DNA of 33,954 nt from an uncultured Methylococcales bacterium (GTDB taxonomy: Bacteria; Pseudomonadota; Gammaproteobacteria; Methylococcales; Methylomonadaceae). Shown piece by piece: positions 10,282 through 17,916 of this stretch (position 1 is its first letter; every line of letters begins with the position of its first letter). Made by a program: the position numbers and the translations under genes. The DNA lies in the NCBI GenBank assembly GCA_913009265.1, contig CAJVYL010000006.1, positions 1 through 33,954 of the forward strand, written 5' to 3'. Below the pieces are notes generated by a model. It had not been told where the DNA came from, did not search any database, and saw nothing but the letters and a program-made list of their open reading frames with translations.

Positions 10282-10305
10282 AAAAAACCCAGTAGAAACT
10301 GAGTT
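10282..10305 (-). terminator. Rho-independent terminator after tsf
   Basis: On the minus strand an 8-bp stem AACTCAGT / ACTGGGTT (one G-U pair) closes a TTCT loop and runs directly into a T tract (T6 at 10287-10282). It begins 11 nt after the tsf stop codon. This would end the rpsB-tsf transcript before the repeat array and pyrH. Confidence 0.75.
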
Positions 10306-10315
10306 TCTTAGTCAA

Positions 10316-11200
10316 TTAAGCAGAAGCTTGCGCCTGAGCTTTTACTTCTTCAGCAAAATCTAGCTCTTCTTTTTCGATACCTTCGCCTACTTCAAAACGA
10401 GTAAAACGAACAACAGAATTATCTTTAGACTTAGTTAATTGCGCAACAGTCATTTTGTCGTCTTTAATAAACGCTTGACCTTCAAGTGTTGTTTCAGCTA
10501 AGAATTTTTTAATTCTACCAACAATCATTTTTTCTACGATTTCTGGTTTTTTGCCACTTTCTAGTGCTTGAGCCGTAAAGATATCTTTTTCTTTCTGAAT
10601 AACGTCTTCAGAAACTTGATCTTCAGATACACATGCTGGGTTAACAGCAGCCACATGCATTGCGATATCTTTACCTAGTTCAGCATCATTTTTTGCCAAT
10701 TCGATAATGACAGCAATTTTACCACCATGTAAATAACAAGCTGTTCCGCCTTCAACGTTTGAATATTTTTCAAAACGTCTAATTGAAATATTTTCACCAA
10801 CTTTAGCAATTAAAGCACGACGAGTAGTTTCAACTGAATCACCGCTTGCTAATACTGTTTCAGCTAATTGCTCAGTATCTTTTAAATCGTTGTTTAATAC
10901 AGCCTCTGTTACTGCTGTTAAAAAACCATTAAAGTCTTCACTTTTTACCACAAAATCTGTTTCACTATTTATTTCGATCATAGCAACAGTTTTGCCATCA
11001 TCACTTGCTTTAATGCCAATAGCGCCTTCAGCTGCTACACGACCTGCTTTTTTATCTGCTTTGGCAAGGCCTGATTTACGCATATTTTCAATAGCTAATT
11101 CCATATCGCCATTAGCTTCAGTCAAGTTCTTTTTACATTCCATCATTCCAGAACCTGTTCTTTCACGAAGTTCCTTAACCATTACAGCCGTAATTTTCAT
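10316..11200 (-). CDS. tsf: Translation elongation factor Ts
   Basis: Guanine nucleotide exchange factor for EF-Tu. The 294 residues match the family. The N-terminal UBA-like domain shows VKELRERTGSGMMECKKNL, and the EF-Tu-contacting NSETDFV motif lies near residue 80, followed by two core subdomains. It comes after rpsB, with an attenuator-like terminator between them, and is followed by its own terminator. ATG start at 11200. Confidence 0.97.
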   Translation of the reverse strand: MKITAVMVKELRERTGSGMMECKKNLTEANGDMELAIENMRKSGLAKADKKAGRVAAEGAIGIKASDDGKTVAMIEINSETDFVVKSEDFNGFLTAVTEAVLNNDLKDTEQLAETVLASGDSVETTRRALIAKVGENISIRRFEKYSNVEGGTACYLHGGKIAVIIELAKNDAELGKDIAMHVAAVNPACVSEDQVSEDVIQKEKDIFTAQALESGKKPEIVEKMIVGRIKKFLAETTLEGQAFIKDDKMTVAQLTKSKDNSVVRFTRFEVGEGIEKEELDFAEEVKAQAQASA

Positions 11201-11224
11201 TCTATCTAACCCTTAAATTCTTTA

Positions 11225-11266
11225 CTAAAAAAACGCCCCCAATAGTTAATAAAGGAGGCGTTTAAA
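11225..11266 (-). terminator. Attenuator-like terminator between rpsB and tsf
   Basis: On the minus strand AAACGCCTCC pairs with GGGGGCGTTT (one G-U pair) around a 13-nt loop and continues into TTTTTTT. It lies in the 105-nt rpsB-tsf gap. Partial termination here would lower tsf relative to rpsB, as described for the E. coli rpsB-tsf operon; partial read-through is inferred because tsf has no obvious promoter of its own. Confidence 0.8.
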
Positions 11267-11305
11267 ATGGTTATATGAACTATAACCAAAATTTTACATC
11301 AGCGA

Positions 11306-12052
11306 TTAAGCTTCTTCAGTTTTAACTTCTTCAACAAAATCTTCAGATTTTGCTGAGTTAGCCAAGCCAGCAGATTTTGCTTCTAAAACTGCAGCTGAAG
11401 CAGTTTGACAATATAATTTAACTGCACGGATTGAATCATCGTTACCAGGGATAACGTAATCAATACCTTCAGGTGAGTTATTTGAGTCAACGATGCCAAC
11501 AACTGGAATACCTAGTTTTTTCGCTTCATTTACTGCATTTTTTTCGTAACCTACGTCCAATACGAATAGTACATCTGGTGTACCACGCATATCTTTAATA
11601 CCACCAAGACTACGATCAAGTTTTTCCATTTCACGTTCCATACCTAAAGCTTCTTTCTTACTGAACTTTTGGTATAAAGTGCCATCAGCTTTCATTGCTT
11701 CTAACTCTTTTAAACGATTAATTGATTTTTTAATTGTTTTAAAGTTAGTCAACATACCACCTAACCAACGATGGTTTACATAAGGCATCCCACAACGTAC
11801 TGCTTCTTCAGCAACTGTTTTACGCGCAGATTTTTTTGTTCCAACAAATAAGATATTGCCTTTATTTGCTGTCATTTGACCTAGATAGTTCATCGCATCA
11901 TTAAATAATGGAAGAGTTTGCTCTAAATCGATAATATAAATCTTGTTACGCGCACCAAAAAGGTATGAAGCCATTTTTGGGTTCCAGTAACGTGTTTGAT
12001 GTCCAAAGTGAACACCTGCTTCTAGCATTTGACGCATTGACACTGCTGCCAT
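11306..12052 (-). CDS. rpsB: 30S ribosomal protein S2
   Basis: Structural protein of the small subunit, needed for S1 binding. At 248 residues it has the usual size. [32 protein letters not shown]-type (here [14 protein letters not shown]) and the [13 protein letters not shown] segment are typical. The coiled-coil insertion is about 105-155. The ATG at 12052 has TTTAGGAG 7 nt upstream. It is preceded by a promoter and a structured leader, and followed by an attenuator-like terminator and tsf. Confidence 0.97.
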   Translation of the reverse strand: MAAVSMRQMLEAGVHFGHQTRYWNPKMASYLFGARNKIYIIDLEQTLPLFNDAMNYLGQMTANKGNILFVGTKKSARKTVAEEAVRCGMPYVNHRWLGGMLTNFKTIKKSINRLKELEAMKADGTLYQKFSKKEALGMEREMEKLDRSLGGIKDMRGTPDVLFVLDVGYEKNAVNEAKKLGIPVVGIVDSNNSPEGIDYVIPGNDDSIRAVKLYCQTASAAVLEAKSAGLANSAKSEDFVEEVKTEEA

Positions 12053-12196
12053 TTGTTTCTCCTAAAGTTATTCGGTTATCGCTTTAACAAGCGACAAACC
12101 TGGGTTTCGCCTCCACCTATCCCGCCTAGAAACCAGTTAAAAAACTAGCACCCTACCAGCCGTGTCGATAAATGTGAGTATTAATACAAAAATGAA
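12053..12196 (-). promoter_or_regulatory. rpsB mRNA leader, probable S2 autoregulation site
   Basis: About 144 nt lie between the predicted start of transcription and the rpsB ATG. The RNA can form GGCGAAACC / GGTTTGTCGC and the hairpin TCGCTT / AAGCGA (12079-12094), just before the Shine-Dalgarno. A CGACACGGCTGGTAGG segment (about 12153-12168) lies near the 5' end. S2-mediated feedback on the rpsB leader is known in E. coli and conserved in gammaproteobacteria; that this leader works the same way is inferred from position, length and folding. Confidence 0.55.
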
Positions 12197-12202
12197 CTTA
12201 CC

Positions 12203-12231
12203 TTTATACCATGCATAATAAATTACAGCAA
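12203..12231 (-). promoter_or_regulatory. rpsB promoter, sigma-70 type with extended -10
   Basis: On the minus strand TTGCTG (12231-12226) is followed by exactly 17 nt and then TATAAA (12208-12203), preceded by TGG, which gives an extended -10 (TGnTATAAA). Transcription would start near 12196. It is the best promoter match in the window and is placed as expected for a strongly expressed ribosomal operon. Confidence 0.65.
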
Positions 12232-12300
12232 TAAAATCCGAAAGATATTGCCATATATTTAATGATAGTTAATAATTCAAAACATACGACCTTCCACACT

Positions 12301-12328
12301 GTTTTAGCAAAGAGCGATTAGCTAAAAC
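12301..12328. repeat. Inverted repeat downstream of the CNB-domain gene
   Basis: GTTTTAGC (12301-12308) and GCTAAAAC (12321-12328) are perfect inverted arms around 12 nt, about 40 nt after the stop of the upstream minus-strand gene. No T tract follows, so it is at best a weak terminator separating that gene from the rpsB promoter. The 12053-12366 gap (314 nt) holds this repeat, the rpsB promoter and the rpsB leader, and no gene. Confidence 0.5.
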
Positions 12329-12366
12329 TTAAAACCAACCTATAACATGCTCATAAACATGGAGAT

Positions 12367-12840
12367 TTATAAGTGCTTATCAATCTCATGGGCTTTTAAC
12401 CCCCACGCCATAAGAGTTTCTACCGTATGATTGGCATTATTTAAACGTCCAATAACAATACCAAATAGGTTTTTATAGAATAAATAACCTTTAATAGGGT
12501 TGTCGTCTAAATATATACTTAACCTTTCCCCGTCCAATTCTAACAACGATACTTCGGTAGTGGCCATAACCGTTGCAATACGTGGCAAGGCTGAATGCAA
12601 ACAACTTTCACCAAAAATAGCCCCTTCTTTCAACTCACCGACTCCTGGCTGAATCCCTTTATCCCCGCCCAAGTCAACATGCCTTGTAACTCTTAACTCA
12701 CCTTTTTCAACAAAGAAAAGTGAAGTTGCTATTTCCCCTTCCTTTACCACCAGATCATTTGCATTAAATTCTCTACGATTCCACGCAGTCCCTTCAGCAA
12801 ACTGCGGGGATTTAATAATATCTTTTAATATATTTTTCAA
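12367..12840 (-). CDS. Stand-alone cyclic-nucleotide-binding domain protein
   Basis: A 157-residue protein made almost only of one CRP/cAMP-kinase type beta-barrel domain (about 20-125). The phosphate-binding cassette reads FGES then PRIATV, the usual FGE/R-x-A pattern, so nucleotide binding is plausible. The C-terminal about 35 residues are helical with no helix-turn-helix, so it is not a CRP/FNR transcription factor. The frame opens with TTG at 12840, with AGG 8 nt before it; an in-frame stop lies just upstream and no ATG is near. It is probably a regulatory module acting on a partner; ligand and partner are unknown. It lies 30 nt after the PLP enzyme gene on the same strand. Confidence 0.8.
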   Translation of the reverse strand: MKNILKDIIKSPQFAEGTAWNRREFNANDLVVKEGEIATSLFFVEKGELRVTRHVDLGGDKGIQPGVGELKEGAIFGESCLHSALPRIATVMATTEVSLLELDGERLSIYLDDNPIKGYLFYKNLFGIVIGRLNNANHTVETLMAWGLKAHEIDKHL

Positions 12841-12870
12841 ACTATCAACCTATATTCAGAAACAACCTAA

Positions 12871-13773
12871 CTATTTAACAAGCTTTCCTTGCAAGCCACC
12901 CGTGTGGACCGCTATTATTTTTTGCCCCTTTTTAAAATAGTCACGTTCAATTAAATCAAACAATCCATAAAACATCTTTCCCGTATACACTTGCTCCAGC
13001 TCGATTCCATGCTGGTTAAAGAAATGTTCTATAAATAATAATAGCTCATTACTAGACTTTGCAAATCCTCCAAAATGATAATCTAACTGAATTGACCAAT
13101 TTTGTTTATTATTTTTCAATAATGGTTCGATATCATCAGCCAAAAAAACCCCGCCTTTTAACGCTGAAAAACCTAAAACAGAGCAATCATCTGAACATAC
13201 ATTTATTAACCCAGCCATTGTTGTACCCGTCCCGCATGGTACACACAGAAAGTCATAATTACCATCAAGCTCAGAGACTATTTCTGCAATACCTTTAAGA
13301 GCCAACTGAGTTGCTCCACCTTCAGGAAGCCAATATTCATCAGCTTTAATACCAGGCAAGGCATCATGATTTTTATATTGCCGTAATTCCCTATAATCTG
13401 ATCGAGAAACAAATCTCAATTTCATCCCCCAGCGCTCAAGATCACTCAAGGTTGAACTGAACTTTTTTGGTCGCTCTCCTCTAATATAGGCAACCGTTTG
13501 TAAATCTAACTGTTTACCCACATACGCCAACGCATGCAAATGATTGGAATACGCTCCCCCCATACTGACTATAGTATCAGCCTTTATTGATAAAGCATGA
13601 TCCAGAATATATTTAAGTTTTCGCCACTTATTCCCAGAAATAACAGGGTGAATTAAATCATCCCTTTTAATCCACAACTCTATCTGTTTTTGCTCTAGAA
13701 GTGGATCAAACAGTTGTATCAATATAGAGGGTTTAAAGCTCTCTTCTAATTCAATTAACTTAGGATGTAACAT
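12871..13773 (-). CDS. PLP-dependent ACC deaminase/D-cysteine desulfhydrase family enzyme
   Basis: Fold-type II PLP enzyme of 300 residues. WIKRDDL is followed by SGNKWRKL, where Lys49 is the expected Schiff-base lysine. The SMGGAYSNHLHALA segment binds the substrate carboxylate, and PCGTGTT near 185 is the phosphate-binding loop. HTGGLQG close to the C-terminus is also a family mark. Members deaminate 1-aminocyclopropane-1-carboxylate or remove H2S from D-cysteine; sequence alone does not decide, and D-cysteine desulfhydrase-like activity is the more common outcome outside plant-associated bacteria. The start overlaps the 3' end of folP by 14 nt, so translation is coupled. Confidence 0.85.
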   Translation of the reverse strand: MLHPKLIELEESFKPSILIQLFDPLLEQKQIELWIKRDDLIHPVISGNKWRKLKYILDHALSIKADTIVSMGGAYSNHLHALAYVGKQLDLQTVAYIRGERPKKFSSTLSDLERWGMKLRFVSRSDYRELRQYKNHDALPGIKADEYWLPEGGATQLALKGIAEIVSELDGNYDFLCVPCGTGTTMAGLINVCSDDCSVLGFSALKGGVFLADDIEPLLKNNKQNWSIQLDYHFGGFAKSSNELLLFIEHFFNQHGIELEQVYTGKMFYGLFDLIERDYFKKGQKIIAVHTGGLQGKLVK

Positions 13774-14596
13774 TTTCTCTAGCTTTTTTTATGGCCCAAG
13801 CCACATCAACAGCTTGTCTATTTTCTTTTACATCATGCACTCTAAACATAGTGACACCAGACATAACTCCTAATGCTGTAGTGACAGCTGTTGCAGTAAT
13901 TAATTCAGCAGGCTCTGATACATCACACAAACTCCCCATAAAACGCTTTCTACTGGTCCCAAGTAAAACAGGATAACCAAGTAAAACAATTTTATCTAAA
14001 TTAGCCAATAAATTAATATTGTCTTCCCTTCTTTTACCAAACCCAATGCCTGGGTCTAATGCAATGTTTTGTTTTTTTATGCCTGCTGCAAGCGCATCAT
14101 CCACTCTACTCTTCAATGAATCACATACCTCAGCTACCACATCGATATAGCTAGGATTATCCTGCATATTTTGTGGTGTTCCTTTCATATGCATCAAAAT
14201 AATAGGCACATCATATTCACTTGCTACAGACAGAATATCCTTATCTCCCTGTCCTGCTGAAATATCATTAATAATGTTCGCTCCTGCGTCTAAAGCAGCT
14301 TTTGCAACAAGACTTAGTGTTGTATCTATACTTATCAACAATTCTTTAGGCAACTCAGCTTTTATAGCTTTAATTACTGGAATAACTCTTGAAATTTGCT
14401 CTTCAGCAGAAACAGATTTTGAACCTGGTCGCGTCGACTCACCGCCAATATCAATAATATCAGCACCTTCAGTCACCATTAATTTAACTTGTGAAATAGC
14501 AGCATCAACCTGAGTATATTCTCCACCATCAGAAAAACTGTCTGGTGTTACATTTAATATACCCATAACAAGTGGTTTTTTGATTTTACTGAACAT
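13760..14596 (-). CDS. folP: Dihydropteroate synthase
   Basis: Joins 6-hydroxymethyl-dihydropterin diphosphate to p-aminobenzoate in folate synthesis. At 278 residues it has the normal length. The TIM-barrel motifs are complete: GILNVTPDSFSDGG (12-25), DIGGESTRPGS (49-59), then NDISAG, DPGIGFGK, LLGTSRKRF and a C-terminal RVHDV. ATG at 14596 with GAGG just upstream. It is divergent from the H4MPT operon across 87 nt, and that operon encodes a distant DHPS homologue, so the folate and methanopterin branches lie back to back. Other folate genes often next to folP (ftsH, glmM) are not here. Confidence 0.96.
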   Translation of the reverse strand: MFSKIKKPLVMGILNVTPDSFSDGGEYTQVDAAISQVKLMVTEGADIIDIGGESTRPGSKSVSAEEQISRVIPVIKAIKAELPKELLISIDTTLSLVAKAALDAGANIINDISAGQGDKDILSVASEYDVPIILMHMKGTPQNMQDNPSYIDVVAEVCDSLKSRVDDALAAGIKKQNIALDPGIGFGKRREDNINLLANLDKIVLLGYPVLLGTSRKRFMGSLCDVSEPAELITATAVTTALGVMSGVTMFRVHDVKENRQAVDVAWAIKKARENVTS

Positions 14597-14679
14597 AAAC
14601 CTCTTCTCTATTCATAAAAAAGCTCTTCTTTAAATAAAATAATCAATAAATTCCAAGCTAATGATTAATTTTCATCAGG

Positions 14680-14685
14680 TATAAT
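14680..14685 (+). promoter_or_regulatory. Candidate -10 box of the H4MPT operon
   Basis: A perfect TATAAT lies at 14680-14685. No convincing -35 is found 16-18 nt upstream. Transcription from it would start near 14692, at or next to the ATG at 14693, which would make a leaderless message. It also overlaps the alternative ATG at 14684, so the two readings exclude each other. Confidence 0.35.
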
Positions 14686-15244
14686 GCCCCACATGAGCAA
14701 CCTAAATAAAAATCAACCAAAAATTGCCTGGGCTATTACTGGCTCTGGCCATTATATAGAAGAATGCCTTGAATTCCTGCTAACTGTGGATAATGTTGAT
14801 TTATATTTAAGTCAAGCTGGTGAAGAAGTATTAAAAATGTATGGTGTAGACCTTAAAGAAGTACGAGCTAGACATTCTGTCTATCGTGATAAAGCCGCAT
14901 CTTCACCACCTGTTGGGCACTTTTACAAAGGCTATTACCACACCTTTGTTATGGCGCCGACTACATCAAACACAATTGCTAAATGTGTTTTAGGTATTGC
15001 TGATTCTTTAGTGACTAATTTATATTCCCAAGCGGGTAAATGCAGAGTACCCAGTATTGTTTATCCTTGTGATATAGCACCTGAGATGGAAACAACCGCG
15101 CCTGGAGGTAAAGTAATGGTTTACCCCCGTAAAATTGACCTTGAAGCAACAGATAAAATCCGCACTTTTGAATATACCGAGGTGGTTGAAAGTGTTGATG
15201 AATTAATTGATAGTGTTAAACAGCGCATTAAATCGTTAGCATAA
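14684..15244 (+). CDS. Flavoprotein of H4MPT synthesis, DmrB/AfpA-like
   Basis: A 186-residue flavodoxin-like-fold protein of the HFCD/archaeoflavoprotein group. The nucleotide-binding start is AWAITGSGHYIEE (about 16-28), and a second conserved part is APTTSNTIAKCVLGIADSL followed by a proline-rich PCDIAPEMETTAPGG. Archaeal relatives (DmrB, AfpA) bind FMN, and DmrB reduces dihydromethanopterin to H4MPT; bacterial homologues occur in H4MPT gene clusters of methylotrophs. I infer the same last reductive step here. The first ATG (14684) overlaps a TATAAT, and the ATG at 14693 is equally possible. Its stop overlaps the next start (TAATG), so it is the first gene of a coupled operon. Confidence 0.8.
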   Translation: MPHMSNLNKNQPKIAWAITGSGHYIEECLEFLLTVDNVDLYLSQAGEEVLKMYGVDLKEVRARHSVYRDKAASSPPVGHFYKGYYHTFVMAPTTSNTIAKCVLGIADSLVTNLYSQAGKCRVPSIVYPCDIAPEMETTAPGGKVMVYPRKIDLEATDKIRTFEYTEVVESVDELIDSVKQRIKSLA

Positions 15245-16644
15245 TGACTGATAAACCTGAACATATTCTATTTTTGACTGGCAAACTTGCTGAAAAGCAA
15301 TTAAATCAAATTTTAGAAAAAATGCAGCCAGAATTCACTTATACAGTGCATCAACTGGGGCTAAAAGTAGCCGCTTTAATGACGACAGATATGATTGCTC
15401 GCCGCCTCAAAGAAACATTTAATGCTGATAAAATTGTACTACCAGGTCGTTGTCGCGGTGATATAGAGGTTTTATCTGCTGAATTAGGTTTACCAATAGA
15501 ACGTGGGCCAGAAGAATTAAAAGACTTACCTATCTATTTTGGTAAAGCCGCCCACCAATACGATTTATCTAGCTATAAGGTTAAAATATTTGCCGAAATT
15601 GTTGATGCTCCCAATGTAACAGTTGATGAAGTAGTAAAACGTGCTTACTACTACCAACGACAAGGGGCTAATGTGATAGATATTGGCTGCTTACCTGGCA
15701 CCAAATTCCCTCTTATGGAAGAAATTATTGTCACCTTAAAACAAGAAGGCTTTACTGTCAGTATTGATTCTTTAGAGGATGACGATTTACTTCGTGGTGC
15801 AAAAGCTGGGGCAGATTATATGCTGAGCTTAACCAACAAAAGTATTTGGATAGCCGATGAAGTTGATGCCACTCCCATTTTAATACCCGAAATACACGGT
15901 GACTTATCTTCACTTGAGCATGCCATTTCTGTATTACAGAGTAAAAATAAAGATTTTATTGTTGACCCTATTTTAGACCCGATTCACTTTGGCTTTACTG
16001 AATCGGTTGCAAGAAACTTCAAGTTTAGACAACAACATCCAGAAATTGAAATGATGATGGGTGTTGGCAATATTACCGAATTAACTCATGCCGACACCTC
16101 TGGTATGAACACTTTACTACTAGGTATGTGTTCTGAATTAAATATTAATCATATTCTAGCCACAGAAGTTAGTCAGCATGCTCGTCGCGCCATCAAAGAA
16201 GCTGATTGTGCTAGACGTATTATGTTCGCGGCAGAACAACACAACACTCTGCCCAAGCATATCGATTCTAATTTAATGACAGTGCATGACACATCACCTT
16301 TCCCTTATCGATTAGATGAAATAGAAGAGTTTGCCTCTGCTATTAGAGACCCTAGCTTTCGGATTCAAACCAGTACAGAAGGGGTTCATATTTATAATCG
16401 TGATGGCTTACATACAGCTACCGACCCTTTTGATCTATTTCCATCCTTAAAAGTAGACGATGATGCTAGCCATGCCTTTTATTTAGGTGTGGAATTAGCT
16501 CGCGCTGAAATTGCATGGGAATTAGGTAAACGATTCAATCAAGATCAATCATTAACATGGGGCTGTGCAACTGAGCTCAATGAATCAACAATTGATTTGC
16601 ACACTTTTAAACCCGCCGGAACCACTTTACAAAAGAATAAATGA
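15244..16644 (+). CDS. Dihydropteroate synthase-like protein (DUF6513 type)
   Basis: A 466-residue protein with an N-terminal domain (about 1-140, LFLTGKLAEKQL..., with GRCRGDIE) fused to a TIM-barrel region related to dihydropteroate synthase (about 140-330: NVIDIGCLPGTKFP, FTVSIDS, ADYMLSLTN, PILDPIHFGF). The C-terminal part (about 350-460) is specific to this family. Members are found in archaea and H4MPT-using methylotrophs and are thought to act in methanopterin synthesis, probably in coupling the pterin to its aryl side chain; the exact reaction is not settled to my knowledge. It overlaps both neighbours by 1 and 4 nt. Confidence 0.85.
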   Translation: MTDKPEHILFLTGKLAEKQLNQILEKMQPEFTYTVHQLGLKVAALMTTDMIARRLKETFNADKIVLPGRCRGDIEVLSAELGLPIERGPEELKDLPIYFGKAAHQYDLSSYKVKIFAEIVDAPNVTVDEVVKRAYYYQRQGANVIDIGCLPGTKFPLMEEIIVTLKQEGFTVSIDSLEDDDLLRGAKAGADYMLSLTNKSIWIADEVDATPILIPEIHGDLSSLEHAISVLQSKNKDFIVDPILDPIHFGFTESVARNFKFRQQHPEIEMMMGVGNITELTHADTSGMNTLLLGMCSELNINHILATEVSQHARRAIKEADCARRIMFAAEQHNTLPKHIDSNLMTVHDTSPFPYRLDEIEEFASAIRDPSFRIQTSTEGVHIYNRDGLHTATDPFDLFPSLKVDDDASHAFYLGVELARAEIAWELGKRFNQDQSLTWGCATELNESTIDLHTFKPAGTTLQKNK

Positions 16645-17207
16645 TACAAGAAGTTTTAGTTACCACTCAAAATGCAGAAGGTATACCTCATATTGCACCC
16701 ATGGGCATACATATCAGTAATGATGAATTTATCATCCTCCCCTTTCGTCCCTCGACCACTCTTAATAATATTCTACAATCAGAATCAGTGGTAATAAATT
16801 ATTGTGATGATGTACGTATCTTTGCAGGTTGCTTAACAGGCAGGCGTGACTGGCCTTTAACGCCAACAGAAAAAATCACAGGAAATTATCTTTCTTCTGC
16901 ATTAGCACATAAAGAATTAAAGCTAATCCGAGTTGAAGATGACGAAACACGCCCTAAGCTTTTTTGCAAAGCTATTCACAGCGTGAATCATGCCGCTTTT
17001 GCAGGTTTTAACCGTGCACAATTTGCCGTCTTAGAAGCTGCTATATTAGTTAGTCGATTAAAAATGCTTCCCTTAGATAAAATACAACCTGAGATTGATT
17101 ATTTAAGCATTGGTTTAAATAAAACAGCGGGTGAAAAAGAACTTGAAGCATGGGGCTGGTTAATGGAGATAGTTGAAGAGCATAAGCAGGAGCAAGAAAA
17201 AACATGA
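16641..17207 (+). CDS. DUF447 family protein, H4MPT-associated
   Basis: A 188-residue protein of the DUF447 family. The N-terminal half is a split-barrel flavin-binding-like domain (TTQNAEGIPHIAPMGIH, then FRPSTTLNNI and SVVINYCDDVRIFAG), and the C-terminal half is helical, with an NRAQFAVLEAAILVSRL segment. DUF447 genes cluster with H4MPT synthesis genes in methylotrophs and methanogens, and the function is not established. An FMN-dependent redox role is an inference from the fold. Start and stop both overlap neighbours by 4 nt (ATGA), so all four products are likely made in fixed ratio. Confidence 0.85.
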   Translation: MIQEVLVTTQNAEGIPHIAPMGIHISNDEFIILPFRPSTTLNNILQSESVVINYCDDVRIFAGCLTGRRDWPLTPTEKITGNYLSSALAHKELKLIRVEDDETRPKLFCKAIHSVNHAAFAGFNRAQFAVLEAAILVSRLKMLPLDKIQPEIDYLSIGLNKTAGEKELEAWGWLMEIVEEHKQEQEKT

Positions 17208-17875
17208 CAGGAATGCTCGCAAGTGTGAACAGTCTTGAGGAAGCAAGGCTAATTCTAAACACAACTGTTGATATTATTGACCTAAAACAACCGGAGCAAG
17301 GCGCACTAGGTGCATTATCAATTGAAGAAGTTACCACTATTGTTAATGAAATTAAGCAACAAAAACCTGTCAGTGCAACCGTAGGTGACCTACCTATGCA
17401 AGCAGATATTGTCTTTGATGCTGTAAAAGCCATGGTTAAAACTGGCGTTGATTATACTAAAATTGGTTTTTTTCCTGGTGGAGACTGGCAAGGAACTATA
17501 TCCAAACTATCAGAGATAAACCAACAAGGACACAAATTAATTGCAGTGCTATTTGCTGATACCAGTCCAGATATCGAAACCATAGACGTACTTAAACAAG
17601 CTGGATTTCATGGTGTAATGCTAGATACTATGGACAAAAATAATGGCTCATTATCACAAGTGATGGATGATACAAATATTAAACAATTTGTCAGCCAAGC
17701 AAAATCTGCTCAGCTGCTTTGTGGTTTAGCGGGTTCACTAAAGCAACAGGATATAGCGGAACTCATTAGTTTAAATGCCGATTATTTAGGCTTTAGAGGC
17801 GCTTTATGTCAAAAACATATTAGAACATCTGAATTAGATATAAATTCAATTAATTCGATCTTAAAATATTTTTAA
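17204..17875 (+). CDS. mfnB: (5-formylfuran-3-yl)methyl phosphate synthase
   Basis: Condenses two glyceraldehyde 3-phosphate molecules to the furan precursor of methanofuran (methylofuran in bacteria), the carrier for the formyltransferase/hydrolase step of formaldehyde oxidation. The 223 residues form a TIM barrel. D26 and K28 in IIDLKQPEQGALGA match the catalytic Asp and Lys of archaeal MfnB; a second lysine is in the YTKIGFF segment, and GLAGSLKQQDI and ADYLGFRGALC close the barrel. It is the last gene of the quartet and is followed after 41 nt by a symporter. Confidence 0.9.
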   Translation: MTGMLASVNSLEEARLILNTTVDIIDLKQPEQGALGALSIEEVTTIVNEIKQQKPVSATVGDLPMQADIVFDAVKAMVKTGVDYTKIGFFPGGDWQGTISKLSEINQQGHKLIAVLFADTSPDIETIDVLKQAGFHGVMLDTMDKNNGSLSQVMDDTNIKQFVSQAKSAQLLCGLAGSLKQQDIAELISLNADYLGFRGALCQKHIRTSELDINSINSILKYF

Positions 17876-17916
17876 GAAACCTTACAGTTACATCATAAAT
17901 AAAGAGCCATTCTCAT

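Noticed and set aside
10033-10363. Plus-strand reading frames of 62-89 codons across the 49-bp repeats
   Set aside because: They arise because the repeat has few stops; they show no ribosome site, no family likeness and overlap the starts and ends of pyrH and tsf.
17050-17433. Minus-strand 127-codon frame opposite DUF447/mfnB
   Set aside because: It overlaps two well-supported genes and resembles no family.
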